The notes under the pieces were generated by a model that was not told where the DNA came from, did not search any database, and saw only the letters and a program-made list of their open reading frames with translations. The position numbers were made by a program, and so were the translations under genes. This document shows, in pieces, positions 1-7,024 of a stretch of 18,531 nt of DNA; positions within the stretch are counted from its first letter, which is position 1; each line of letters opens with the position of its first letter. The DNA comes from Pseudomonadota bacterium (GTDB taxonomy: Bacteria > Pseudomonadota > Gammaproteobacteria > Halothiobacillales > Halothiobacillaceae): assembly GCA_021795795.1 (NCBI GenBank), contig JAJYPA010000113.1, forward strand, positions 1 through 18,531, written 5' to 3'.

Positions 1-1
1 A

Positions 2-262
2 TGGGAATTGAACCCAGAGTTTCAGCAACTGGTAGCGAGTTTTGAACAAGTATTACCGCTTAAAAATCCCTCTTTGTTACATCAAAGCGAGACGGTAAGT
101 CTGCTTTTTGCTATTTCCGAAGGGAATCTGGGTAATCTGCACCGCCTTTTGGTGGAGTGTGCGGTGGAAGCCATTAAAACTGGTACGGAGAAAATCGACA
201 AATCGATCATAGAGGGAAAGCAATGGCTACGGCCTACGCGTGGCATCCGGGAACTGGTGTAG
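2..262 (+). CDS. tniB: TniB/TnsC-like transposition ATPase, C-terminal end only
   Basis: Partial gene: the reading frame is open from the first codon in the window (codon at bases 2-4) and the start lies outside the left edge. The 86 visible residues match the helical C-terminal tail of TniB/TnsC-family AAA+ ATPases, with the stretch LLFAISEGNLGNLHRLL followed by a short helix and a variable end. In Tn5053- and Tn7-type transposons this ATPase joins the DDE transposase (TniA/TnsB) to the target selector (TniQ/TnsD). The Walker motifs would be upstream and cannot be checked here. The stop codon overlaps the next gene by 40 bases, and that gene is a clear tniQ, which supports the call strongly. 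A TTG at base 8 is in frame, but it would make an isolated 84-residue fragment, so I do not treat it as a real start. Confidence 0.75.
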   Translation, partial: WELNPEFQQLVASFEQVLPLKNPSLLHQSETVSLLFAISEGNLGNLHRLLVECAVEAIKTGTEKIDKSIIEGKQWLRPTRGIRELV

Positions 263-1350
263 ATCGCCCGCGTTGGGTGCGTTCTGTACCTCTGCTGCCC
301 GATGAGATTATCTCATCGTGGCTGGTACGGGCGGCGCTTGCCCAAGGCTGCGACCCGATGGTGCTTACCGGCGAAATATGGCCTAAGTGGCGCATATGGA
401 CGAGAGACGTGGACCGTTTTCTGGATGACGCACCGTTGAATAAGCTGGTTACGCCGGCGGGGATACCGCTTTCTTCCTTTCGTGCTGCGACGCTTAAAAG
501 TGTCGCTGAGCGTGTCAGTAATGGACCTCTGCCCGACAAGGCCGTGTGGCCGTGGATATTGGCGTTGGGCACCAGGAACACCAAGCGGCGGGGCGGTTTG
601 CAGTATTGCCCCATTTGTCTGGACGAAGACCCCAGGCCGTATTATCGGATACAGTGGCGATTCGCCTGGCATGTCGGTTGCGAACGCCACGGCGGTTTCT
701 TGTTGGACCGTTGCCCAAACTGCGATGCCCCGCTGGAACCTCATCGTCTGTCGGCGGAGAATGGCCATGTGGCGCTCTGCGGGACCTGCAAGGCGGACTT
801 GCGGCGAGCGAAGGTGGAGTTATGCCAGGGAGATGCCATGGCCTTTCAGGGCGTTGCGGATATGGTAGTTCAAAGCGGGGTTGGGCGATTTGTTGGCCGT
901 GAACTGGATGGTGATTCCTGGTTTGCCGGGGTGTCATTCTTCGCTTCCTTGCTGCGGCGCGCCAACCGAGGCGGTACGGGGGCTCTACACGACTTCTTGA
1001 ACCGTTTGGGCGCCACCGCGCCGAGCTTGCCTTTGATCGCGGGAAGCGGAGTCGAGTTACTCCGCACTCAGGAACGACAGCAACTGCTGGATGCCTTGTG
1101 GAAGCTAGTGCAGGCGGATCCGGTGACGTTCGCGAAGAACTTGAAAGCCTCCGGCCTTTCCCGACAAGGATTCGTAGATAAGGGGGAGAGGTCGCCTGAT
1201 ATGCTTGCTGAGGCGTATGCGATGCTCCCTGATAATGCGGTGGAACGCCGCAAGAGGGTTGGTAGGTCACCGCAGAAGCTTCGGCCCCGGCACGAAGTGA
1301 TGCGCATGTGGCAGCGCCTGCAGCGCAAGCTGGAGATGCAGCGACGATGA
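223..1350 (+). CDS. tniQ: TniQ family transposition target-selection protein
   Basis: 375 residues. The N-terminus carries the TniQ signature around residues 23-40 (PLLPDEIISSWLVRAALA). A zinc-finger region follows, with Cys129/Cys132, Cys153/His156, Cys164/Cys167 and Cys186/Cys189, the usual arrangement in TniQ and TnsD N-terminal regions. The family bridges the TniB/TnsC ATPase and the target DNA or a targeting partner. The ATG at 223 is preceded by a purine-rich site (gagggaaag). It sits inside the 3' end of tniB, so the two genes are translationally coupled. The length is near that of Tn5053 TniQ and shorter than Tn7 TnsD. After about residue 200 I see no recognised domain, only a helical, basic C-terminus ending in many Arg residues. 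It overlaps the next gene by the four bases ATGA. Confidence 0.9.
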   Translation: MATAYAWHPGTGVDRPRWVRSVPLLPDEIISSWLVRAALAQGCDPMVLTGEIWPKWRIWTRDVDRFLDDAPLNKLVTPAGIPLSSFRAATLKSVAERVSNGPLPDKAVWPWILALGTRNTKRRGGLQYCPICLDEDPRPYYRIQWRFAWHVGCERHGGFLLDRCPNCDAPLEPHRLSAENGHVALCGTCKADLRRAKVELCQGDAMAFQGVADMVVQSGVGRFVGRELDGDSWFAGVSFFASLLRRANRGGTGALHDFLNRLGATAPSLPLIAGSGVELLRTQERQQLLDALWKLVQADPVTFAKNLKASGLSRQGFVDKGERSPDMLAEAYAMLPDNAVERRKRVGRSPQKLRPRHEVMRMWQRLQRKLEMQRR

Positions 1351-2804
1351 GCGGTGCGGGCCAGATCAACAATGCGGCTGAGGTGATGTGCGACGATTGC
1401 GGGAGACGATTCCGGAAGATCACCCGTATTTATCGGGGGCATCGGTATTGCGGAACGTGCTACGCCCGCGTCTTCAAGCGCCGGATCTGCCCTAAGTGCG
1501 GGAACTTTGCACGCCTGCCCAAGAATGATCCGAAGGCTTTTTGTCACAAGTGCCAAATGGATAGGCCGTGTGCCCGATGTGGGAAGACGGATTACCGGAT
1601 CGGTAAGGTTACACCCTACGGACCGGTTTGCAATAGCTGTGCCCCGTATTTCAGGAAGCCGAAGCCTTGCGAGGCGTGTGGTTCACTCTCCTCGCGTCTT
1701 ACCCGAGTGACCCGCCTGGGTCACGATCTTCGCGTCTGTACGAAATGCGCCCGGGCAGACTATGGAAACTGCCAGTCCTGTCATCGGCATCGACTCTTGT
1801 GGAAATCGCCGGATGGGCGGATGCTGTGCAGGGTATGCACGGAGAAGGGAAACGTGTCCTGCCCGACCTGCGGAAAGCCGATGCCAGCCGGATATGGGAA
1901 GCAATGCCATGGATGCTATTGGAAGGGGCTGCTGGAAAGGCGTGTTGAGATGGATTGCGCGACCTTGTCGACGCCACGGATGACTGCGTATTTTAGGGCA
2001 TTCGGGCAGTGGCTTGGTGAGAATGTGGGCGAGCAAAAAGCTGCGATGGCAGTCCACCGATACGTTACGTTTTTCATGGAAATCGAACATCGGTGGAAGG
2101 CGATTCCTAACTATGAGACCCTATTGACGCACTTTGGAGCCGCAGGCCTGCGCCGGGTGTTGCTTCCCATGCGCTGGATGGAGGAAAGCGGGATCGCCTT
2201 TCCGGATCCTAAGGCCAAGTTGGAGGATTCGGAAAGGCGACGGATCGTGGCGATGCTGGACAAATTCAGGGGAGGGTCGCCAGAAAGGGCGATTCTGGAT
2301 AGCTACTATGAAGCGCGGTTGGAAGCTATGAACGACGGCAAGACGACGCCGCGATCGGTTCGACTGGCCCTGTCTCCGGCGGCTTCCTTAGTGCTCCAAG
2401 CGAGTGCAATGGGTAGTGTGCCTCCGGATCAGCATGCATTGGATGCGTATCTGAAGAAGGCGCCAGGGCAGCGTGCGGCCGTGTCCGGTTTCGTGAAGTA
2501 TCTGCGTGAGGTGCATAATTCCGAAATTATCTTGCCGAAGGGTAAGATAGGTGATGCGCAAAAGGCCCGGCGGAGGAAGTTAGAAGAGGAAGTGCTGGCA
2601 CTGATGTTGGAAGATGGCGAGCGTGAGGGGTTCACGCGGAGCTGGTTTTCGATAGGGTTGGCATACTTTCATGGGCTGCCGAAAAATGTGGGCCAAGCTA
2701 TTCGGATGGAGCAGATTATTACCGACGATGGTGGGAAAGGCTTTTATGTTAATTGGAACGACCAAGTCTATTGGGTTCCTGGCCACGGAGGCGTATTGGT
2801 ATGA
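1347..2804 (+). CDS. Multi-zinc-ribbon protein of the tni operon with recombinase-like helical domains
   Basis: 485 residues from the ATG that overlaps the tniQ stop (ATGA). Residues 15-190 hold twelve CxxC pairs: 15/18, 35/38, 48/51, 66/69, 75/78, 95/98, 108/111, 131/134, 142/145, 161/164, 172/175 and 187/190. That is enough for six zinc ribbons in tandem. Residues about 204-290 (beginning MDCATLSTPRMTAYFRAF) and 355-400 (LDAYLKKAPGQRAAVSGF) look like the SAM-like core-binding domains of tyrosine recombinases. The last 60 residues (SWFSIGLAYFHGLP...VYWVP) recall a recombinase C-terminal segment, but I find no Arg...HxxR...Tyr catalytic set. I therefore infer a DNA-binding accessory factor rather than an active recombinase. 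Its place directly after tniQ suggests a role in target choice or end binding. I know no named family for it. Confidence 0.8.
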   Translation: MSGAGQINNAAEVMCDDCGRRFRKITRIYRGHRYCGTCYARVFKRRICPKCGNFARLPKNDPKAFCHKCQMDRPCARCGKTDYRIGKVTPYGPVCNSCAPYFRKPKPCEACGSLSSRLTRVTRLGHDLRVCTKCARADYGNCQSCHRHRLLWKSPDGRMLCRVCTEKGNVSCPTCGKPMPAGYGKQCHGCYWKGLLERRVEMDCATLSTPRMTAYFRAFGQWLGENVGEQKAAMAVHRYVTFFMEIEHRWKAIPNYETLLTHFGAAGLRRVLLPMRWMEESGIAFPDPKAKLEDSERRRIVAMLDKFRGGSPERAILDSYYEARLEAMNDGKTTPRSVRLALSPAASLVLQASAMGSVPPDQHALDAYLKKAPGQRAAVSGFVKYLREVHNSEIILPKGKIGDAQKARRRKLEEEVLALMLEDGEREGFTRSWFSIGLAYFHGLPKNVGQAIRMEQIITDDGGKGFYVNWNDQVYWVPGHGGVLV

Positions 2805-2870
2805 AGGTGCCGTGCCAGATGCATTTTGGAATCTCCGGATAATGAAGGCAGCAGAGGGAGCACACTAGTT

Positions 2871-3704
2871 ATGCGAGATGAAATAGATCTAAAGGCGGCA
2901 ATTAATGCCGTCTCCGACGTGGTGCAGAACCGACCCCGGCCATTACGGGAGCTTGACCAAATTTATATGAAGACAGGTGATATGGTACTGCAAAGCGAGA
3001 TGGTTGCGCGCTGGGCAGACGGCAAACGGCTTGCCTTTATCGGCGATGGTGATGCCATTAGCATATGCATTGCTTATTTGAAACAGCGCGGCATTATAGA
3101 TTATGGCCCTACAGAAATCGTTGTGTTTGACTTTGATGAGCGTATTTGCGGCGCAGTCGAGCGGTTTGCTGACAAGGAACGCCTTGAGCAGTTACGGGCC
3201 AAGCTCTATAACTGTCTGGACGCATTCCCTGGACCAGAGACTTTCGATTGCTTTTATACAAATCCACCGTGGGGAGCAAGTAACGATGGGTTGAGCGTCC
3301 GAGTGTTTGTACAACGGGGTATGGAGGCGGTAGCGTACGCTGGTGCCGGCATGGTTGTTATTGCGGACGATCAGGAGATCGAGTGGCCCCAATATGTACT
3401 TGCGAATACGCAACGCTTTGCCTTGGAGTCAGGATTTTATGTGCAGCGCATGATGTCACGCGTCCACCAATATCACCTAGATGACGAGCCTGAACTTCAT
3501 TCCTGTAATTTGATGTTGAAGGCATTGCCAGGAGTGAGGCCACTACGGCCTAGCCAGCCGATCACCGATCAATCTCAACTAGAAAATTTTTATGGTCGGG
3601 CGAATCCCCTGAAGGTGAAGTATGTTCGCGAAAGGTTGCGGGTAGACTACGGGAAGGCGCACGACGACGAGTACGAATTTGAATTTCTGGAGCAAGTGAG
3701 ATGA
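2871..3704 (+). CDS. BpsA-like (bis-aminopropyl spermidine synthase family) protein with methyltransferase-like fold
   Basis: 277 residues. The ATG at 2871 has a gagggag site about ten bases upstream; an in-frame TTG at 2826 is less likely. It has a Rossmann nucleotide-binding layout: IGDGDAISI at residues 57-65 (SAM-type glycine loop), VVFDFDERI at 84-92 (end of strand 2, acidic residue for the ribose), then TNPPWG at 130-135. The order and spacing match the family of N4-bis(aminopropyl)spermidine synthases, which moves aminopropyl groups from decarboxylated SAM to polyamines. NPPW is also a classic motif of N6-adenine or amino methyltransferases, so methylation of a base or of another amine is an alternative. 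The N-terminal RPRPLRELDQIYMK stretch fits bacterial members of the family. It is 66 bases after the tni operon and coupled by ATGA to the next gene, so the two products probably act together. The substrate is unknown. Confidence 0.75.
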   Translation: MRDEIDLKAAINAVSDVVQNRPRPLRELDQIYMKTGDMVLQSEMVARWADGKRLAFIGDGDAISICIAYLKQRGIIDYGPTEIVVFDFDERICGAVERFADKERLEQLRAKLYNCLDAFPGPETFDCFYTNPPWGASNDGLSVRVFVQRGMEAVAYAGAGMVVIADDQEIEWPQYVLANTQRFALESGFYVQRMMSRVHQYHLDDEPELHSCNLMLKALPGVRPLRPSQPITDQSQLENFYGRANPLKVKYVRERLRVDYGKAHDDEYEFEFLEQVR

Positions 3705-4276
3705 GTGGAATTATTACACCTGGGGCCGGCATACTATTCATGAAGGTGGGTACCCATGCGCAAGAAACACTAGAACAAATTATTGCCCGTAAAACGAAAG
3801 AAATAAACGATGCGGGTTATGCAATGTGGGGTTACGGGGGTAATACCTGTCATCCTCAAACAATGGTGCAACCATTTGCAAAGACGTTTGAGCAACGCGA
3901 GAAAACAATTTACCTTTGCATGGAGGAGATGGAATCCAAGCATTACGCACAACCAGTCAGGGCGGAACAGTTCTCGGCAGATGGTATACATTGGGAGGAT
4001 ATTCCTCCCGAAATCAATGTCCTAGGATCTCGTTATGCGTTAATTATTAAATATCTAAGGCAAGAGCGATTTTCTCTGCCGTTAGCATGTACGCAAATCG
4101 CCATCGGCAACAGTCAGGGAGTTCCTGGAGATCGCTACCTACGTGGTCGAGTAGACAAGGCGTGTTTAGTAGTTAATGATGCCAATCTGCAGGCTACCGC
4201 AGACGAGCGGTGTGCCCAAATCGGTCTGGTAGCCGAGTTGGCCGAGCCATACGCAGCCTTCTTAAGGAACCGGTGA
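3701..4276 (+). CDS. Unknown small protein, family A (WGYGGN motif)
   Basis: 191 residues. The ATG at 3701 overlaps the previous stop (ATGA) and has a ggag site eight bases upstream. A second in-frame ATG at 3740 (MKVGTHAQ) could be the true start, because the conserved part begins there. Seen in the protein: a short strand ILFMKVGTHA (residues 11-20), a helix TLEQIIARKTKEI, then AMWGYGGNTCHP (41-52), and later IPPEINVLGSRYALIIKYL (101-119). These blocks align in the same order with the protein at 6299-7024, so the two are probably paralogues. There are no membrane segments, signal peptide or known catalytic motif. It is coupled to the BpsA-like gene and its last 15 bases overlap the end of the convergent PIN gene. 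I do not recognise a function. Conserved Trp, Gly, His and Cys in the central motif may bind a ligand. Confidence 0.8.
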   Translation: MSGIITPGAGILFMKVGTHAQETLEQIIARKTKEINDAGYAMWGYGGNTCHPQTMVQPFAKTFEQREKTIYLCMEEMESKHYAQPVRAEQFSADGIHWEDIPPEINVLGSRYALIIKYLRQERFSLPLACTQIAIGNSQGVPGDRYLRGRVDKACLVVNDANLQATADERCAQIGLVAELAEPYAAFLRNR

Positions 4277-4912
4277 CGACGATGACAAAATAGATGGAGA
4301 TGCGGCACGTAGCTCCCGTAGATAGCTCTCTAAAGCTTCTACCCAGCTTGTGAGCCCGACTTCCGGGCTGGAGCAACTAAAACAGATGGCCAAGGATCTG
4401 TCTAGACTTCGTTGTGCGCAAATGGCGCTTCGAATTGCTAGTGGGTCGCCTTTCTGGATTAGTCGTAAGAGAAGTTGTTCAAGACAGATCACCTTCCCGG
4501 CGATATCTTGTATGTCGCCTTTACGGGACAGTAACTCCTCCAGCCCCTGGATAGCCCTTTTATCGCCCGTTACGAGCCATGAAAACGCCCGCATGATTAC
4601 GATGGCACAGAGCAAACTTTCACCGGAGTCGACGCTAAGGCTTGCGCGTTGAGCCTCATACTCTATTTGCGCCGCAAATTCTGCCTCTTCTTTTGTTGGT
4701 TCCAAGCATTGTGCCTGCTGAAGTACCTCATTGAGTAAGGCAAACGCGTCATTAAGGTTGGCTTTACGTAATTTTTTCCCGACTATGAACTTAACTGCGC
4801 CGAGGTACCCCACCTCCGAGATGTCAGCCGGGATGGCGCCAATTATTTGTTTCAGTAGTCCGAAGCCTGCCCCTTTGTGCAGAATGTCATTGTCAATGGC
4901 CGTCATCGTCAT
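4262..4912 (-). CDS. PIN-like nuclease, third gene of an HTH-ImmA/IrrE operon
   Basis: 216 residues from the ATG at 4912, chosen because a ggag site lies about nine bases upstream; a GTG at 4936 and an ATG at 4906 are alternatives. The acidic residues are laid out as in PIN domains: AIDNDILHK at the N-terminus (Asp7, Asp9), EPTKEEAEFA (71-80), SVDSGESLLCAIV (Asp95, Glu98) and LVTGDKRAI (Asp117). PIN proteins are metal-dependent RNases, often toxins, so RNA cleavage is the likely activity. The fold covers about residues 1-135; the remaining 80 residues are a Cys- and Ser-containing helical tail of unknown role. The start overlaps the end of the ImmA/IrrE gene by 20 bases, so it is translated with it. 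The assignment rests on motif spacing, not on close similarity to a named VapC. Confidence 0.7.
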   Translation of the reverse strand: MTMTAIDNDILHKGAGFGLLKQIIGAIPADISEVGYLGAVKFIVGKKLRKANLNDAFALLNEVLQQAQCLEPTKEEAEFAAQIEYEAQRASLSVDSGESLLCAIVIMRAFSWLVTGDKRAIQGLEELLSRKGDIQDIAGKVICLEQLLLRLIQKGDPLAIRSAICAQRSLDRSLAICFSCSSPEVGLTSWVEALESYLRELRAASPSILSSSSPVP

Positions 4913-5906
4913 CCTGTGGCTCTCCGATGACGGCACGCAAGAAACCCATTAGATCGTCTGGAACCATTTCCCAGTCGAGTTGTGACCTAGCTACCCCATT
5001 TACCGATTGCCATGCGGGAAATTTATTGACATAAATGTCTTTCATAGCCAAATTGGCCTTCGCCCAGTTGCCGGTTGTATATCCAAAACATAGCGCGAGC
5101 ACTCCTGGTTCTATATGGATGTCCCGCCCCGTTTTTAGTAAATTTGCTGCGAGCTGCTTAGCAGTGAACCTTTCGGTATCTGTATCAATCTTGGGTTCCT
5201 CTATCCCGGTTAGCAACTCCAACGCATAGCGGTCGGCCGCACGCTCTTCTTCGTCGTCCTCGCAGGTCGCCTCAAGCGGATCGGCGAGATCCACGACGGC
5301 TGAACCATTCTGTAAATGGCCTAGCGCAATATGCCCTAACTCATGGGCAAGGTAAAAGGATATCGGAGCTGGGTAGTTGGAATCCTTACCCAATAAAATT
5401 GCAAAGCGATCCCCGATGCGTACTGACATGGCACACATCCGTTTCGCCGTAAGCGGAAATACTCGCAAATGAATAACGGGGATTCCGTGACTCCAACAAA
5501 TCCCCAACAGATCCTGTAATCCGACAAATTCCTTATTGCTGAGAATGGCGGTACGAAATTCTTTCGCGCTGATACTTAGTGACAGCTCCGTAGGTTTGGT
5601 TGCCGTCGACACCATTCGGCCAACGGAGATTCCAAATGAACTCAAAGCTGCGCGCTCGGCTTCGGACTCACTGCCGAGATGCTTGAACTTTGCCTCATCC
5701 TCCCAGACGAATATGGGCTCATCTCTCTCTAGGAGAACACGAGGATCAAGTCCAAGTTTTCGCGCCAACGAGAAGCGCAATTCTATCCGCCCTGAAATAG
5801 AGCCTTCCGCCTCTTCACTCCACCAGCTTGGCCAGGCAGCCAAAATCGCCGAGTCACTGTAGCCGGACTGTCGAAGGCGCCGCTTAAGGTTACCTGAGTT
5901 CGTCAA
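4893..5906 (-). CDS. ImmA/IrrE family zinc metallopeptidase
   Basis: 337 residues. The start is a TTG at 5906, supported by an almost perfect Shine-Dalgarno site (taggaggagaca) just upstream inside the end of the HTH gene. The peptidase motif is AHELGHIALGH at residues 187-197 (two zinc-binding His and the catalytic Glu), with the third ligand expected in EERAADRYALELL starting near 220. The N-terminal 75 residues (RRLRQSGYSDSAIL, a run of Trp, then SLARKLGLDPRVLL) form the helical lead common in this family. ImmA/IrrE enzymes cut HTH repressors after a stress signal. Here a separate HTH gene lies immediately upstream, overlapping by 17 bases, and is the obvious candidate substrate. The PIN gene downstream would then be the released effector. 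This chain of control is inference from gene order. Confidence 0.88.
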   Translation of the reverse strand: MTNSGNLKRRLRQSGYSDSAILAAWPSWWSEEAEGSISGRIELRFSLARKLGLDPRVLLERDEPIFVWEDEAKFKHLGSESEAERAALSSFGISVGRMVSTATKPTELSLSISAKEFRTAILSNKEFVGLQDLLGICWSHGIPVIHLRVFPLTAKRMCAMSVRIGDRFAILLGKDSNYPAPISFYLAHELGHIALGHLQNGSAVVDLADPLEATCEDDEEERAADRYALELLTGIEEPKIDTDTERFTAKQLAANLLKTGRDIHIEPGVLALCFGYTTGNWAKANLAMKDIYVNKFPAWQSVNGVARSQLDWEMVPDDLMGFLRAVIGEPQDDDDGH

Positions 5907-6246
5907 TGTCTCCTCCTACTTCCCCTAGTTGAGATGGTGGACGAAGTGCGCCAAGCGCGTCAATCACCTGTGCGATTGCGTCTGCGTGCGCCTCGGTATG
6001 ATCCCAGATTCGGTAGAAAGCGGCCAGCACCCTCTCGCTTGGCTTGGCCGGATCGGTTGTGGCTTCTGATTCATTAACTCCAACAAATCTGCATAAACGT
6101 GACCGTGCCTGACCACGCCGTAGCGTTGCCCCCTTGAGCGCCCTGCTCACGGTAGACTGGCTCACCCCAGCGGTAATAGCCATCTGCCGCTGCTTGAGGC
6201 CGTGCTCGTCCATGTAGGCCCGGATCCTATGCGAAAAGGCTTGCAT
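5890..6246 (-). CDS. XRE-type helix-turn-helix regulator
   Basis: 118 residues from the ATG at 6246; a TTG four codons upstream (6258) is possible. The HTH spans about residues 16-40 (LKQRQMAITAGVSQSTVSRALKG), with the typical Gln-x3-Ala-x3-Val-Ser-x-Ser-x-Val-Ser pattern of the Cro/C1/LacI-like class. The rest is helical, with no peptidase or toxin motif. It is first in a leftward operon with the ImmA/IrrE peptidase and the PIN gene. No Shine-Dalgarno site is seen before the ATG, and the best -10 box lies only about eight bases upstream, so the message may be leaderless. It probably represses its own promoter and the divergent gene at 6299, and may be inactivated by the peptidase. Roles are inferred from layout. 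Confidence 0.85.
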   Translation of the reverse strand: MQAFSHRIRAYMDEHGLKQRQMAITAGVSQSTVSRALKGATLRRGQARSRLCRFVGVNESEATTDPAKPSERVLAAFYRIWDHTEAHADAIAQVIDALGALRPPSQLGEVGGDIDELR

Positions 6247-6298
6247 AATGGTGAACAATAATGAATAATTGAATCATCGTCAATATGTGGAGCGTGTG
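6247..6298. promoter_or_regulatory. Divergent overlapping promoters with possible operator
   Basis: 52 bases between the HTH gene (leftward) and the family-A paralogue (rightward). Leftward: -35 TTGACG (complement of 6278-6283), 17-base spacer, -10 TATTGT (complement of 6255-6260). Rightward: -35 TTGCAT (6241-6246), 17-base spacer, -10 AATAAT (6264-6269), then GGAG at 6289-6292, six bases before the ATG at 6299. The two promoters overlap physically. A 5-base inverted repeat, ATTGA at 6268-6272 and TCAAT at 6280-6284, could be an operator for the HTH protein, but it is short. The promoters are predicted by eye only. Confidence 0.45.
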
Positions 6299-7024
6299 AT
6301 GCAACTACCAAGACATTTCTGTTGGACCCGTTTTGGGACCGAATCAGGGGAGGTGATTGGGCAAATACTGGCGCGCAAAGAGGATGAGCGTCGAGCCAAC
6401 GGAGGGATTTTCTTGTGGGGCATTGGGAATGCACTTGCCCCATCCATGCGGGAGCTGGTGTATCGTGAGCCCGCGCCGGAGGTTGTGTTCAGTCCAATTC
6501 GCTCCAAGCCCCGTAAGGAGGATGTGTATCCATCCCGCCTTGTTGCATGGACTGAGGGCCGCACATCGGCTGGTGACGTTTTTAAACTCCCCCCAGGTTC
6601 GATGGTTACCAGTCGCGTGTCGGAAAGGTGCCGGCGACGCAAACACTATGCACTGGTCTGTGCGTCAACGGAGTCCCTGTGTATAAAGGACTCTGCGGAA
6701 AATTTTTCGATCCGCTCTCTGCGAAACCTGTTAACGGGTCGGCAGGTCGGTGCATCGCAGGTCACGGCCATCGTCCAGGTCGCGGAGAGGCAAGAGAGCA
6801 GCGCTGGGGCTATGTATGCGGCGGCTATGCGCACCCGCTTGATACCCCCGTACTTCGTGGAGTTGGTGAATCCGGTGACGCTGCCTATTGCGCTTACTTC
6901 CGATGTTGCCGCAGGAGTGGCGGCATGGAATGATGTGCTTAGCTCTATCCGGCATTATAGTGACGCCGGTGCGCACGCCGGTTCGCCTTCAAGTTCATAC
7001 CTGATGTCGCAGGATTGTTATTGA
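6299..7024 (+). CDS. Unknown protein, paralogue of the WGYGGN-motif family A protein
   Basis: 241 residues from the ATG at 6299, which has GGAG six bases upstream; an in-frame TTG at 6269 is less likely. The first 50 residues, with FGTESGEVIGQILARK, then FLWGIGNALAP (38-48), match the 3701-4276 protein in order and spacing (GT..x..E...QI.ARK, WG.G...P). A later block, KLPPGSMVTSR followed by HYALVCAS, matches its IPPEINVLGSRYALI. The C-terminal 110 residues have no counterpart there. It is Arg-rich in the middle and has no signal peptide or membrane segment. It is transcribed away from the HTH-ImmA-PIN operon, probably under shared control, and its last seven bases overlap the end of the convergent kinase gene. 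The function is not recognised. Paralogy is my reading of a by-eye alignment. Confidence 0.75.
   Translation: MQLPRHFCWTRFGTESGEVIGQILARKEDERRANGGIFLWGIGNALAPSMRELVYREPAPEVVFSPIRSKPRKEDVYPSRLVAWTEGRTSAGDVFKLPPGSMVTSRVSERCRRRKHYALVCASTESLCIKDSAENFSIRSLRNLLTGRQVGASQVTAIVQVAERQESSAGAMYAAAMRTRLIPPYFVELVNPVTLPIALTSDVAAGVAAWNDVLSSIRHYSDAGAHAGSPSSSYLMSQDCY

Noticed and set aside
515..1423. Long leftward open frame of about 300 codons opposite tniQ
   Set aside because: Its translation is low-complexity (Pro, Arg, Ser rich) and lies fully antisense to a clear tniQ. It is a GC-rich shadow.
1347..2804. Active tyrosine recombinase
   Set aside because: The helical domains resemble the DNA-binding part only. 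I could not find the Arg, His-x-x-Arg and Tyr catalytic residues.
2801..2842. A 13-codon ORF starting with an ATG that overlaps the zinc-protein stop (MKVPCQMHFGISG)
   Set aside because: Too short to support, with no ribosome site of its own and no recognisable product. The ATGA overlap is likely chance.
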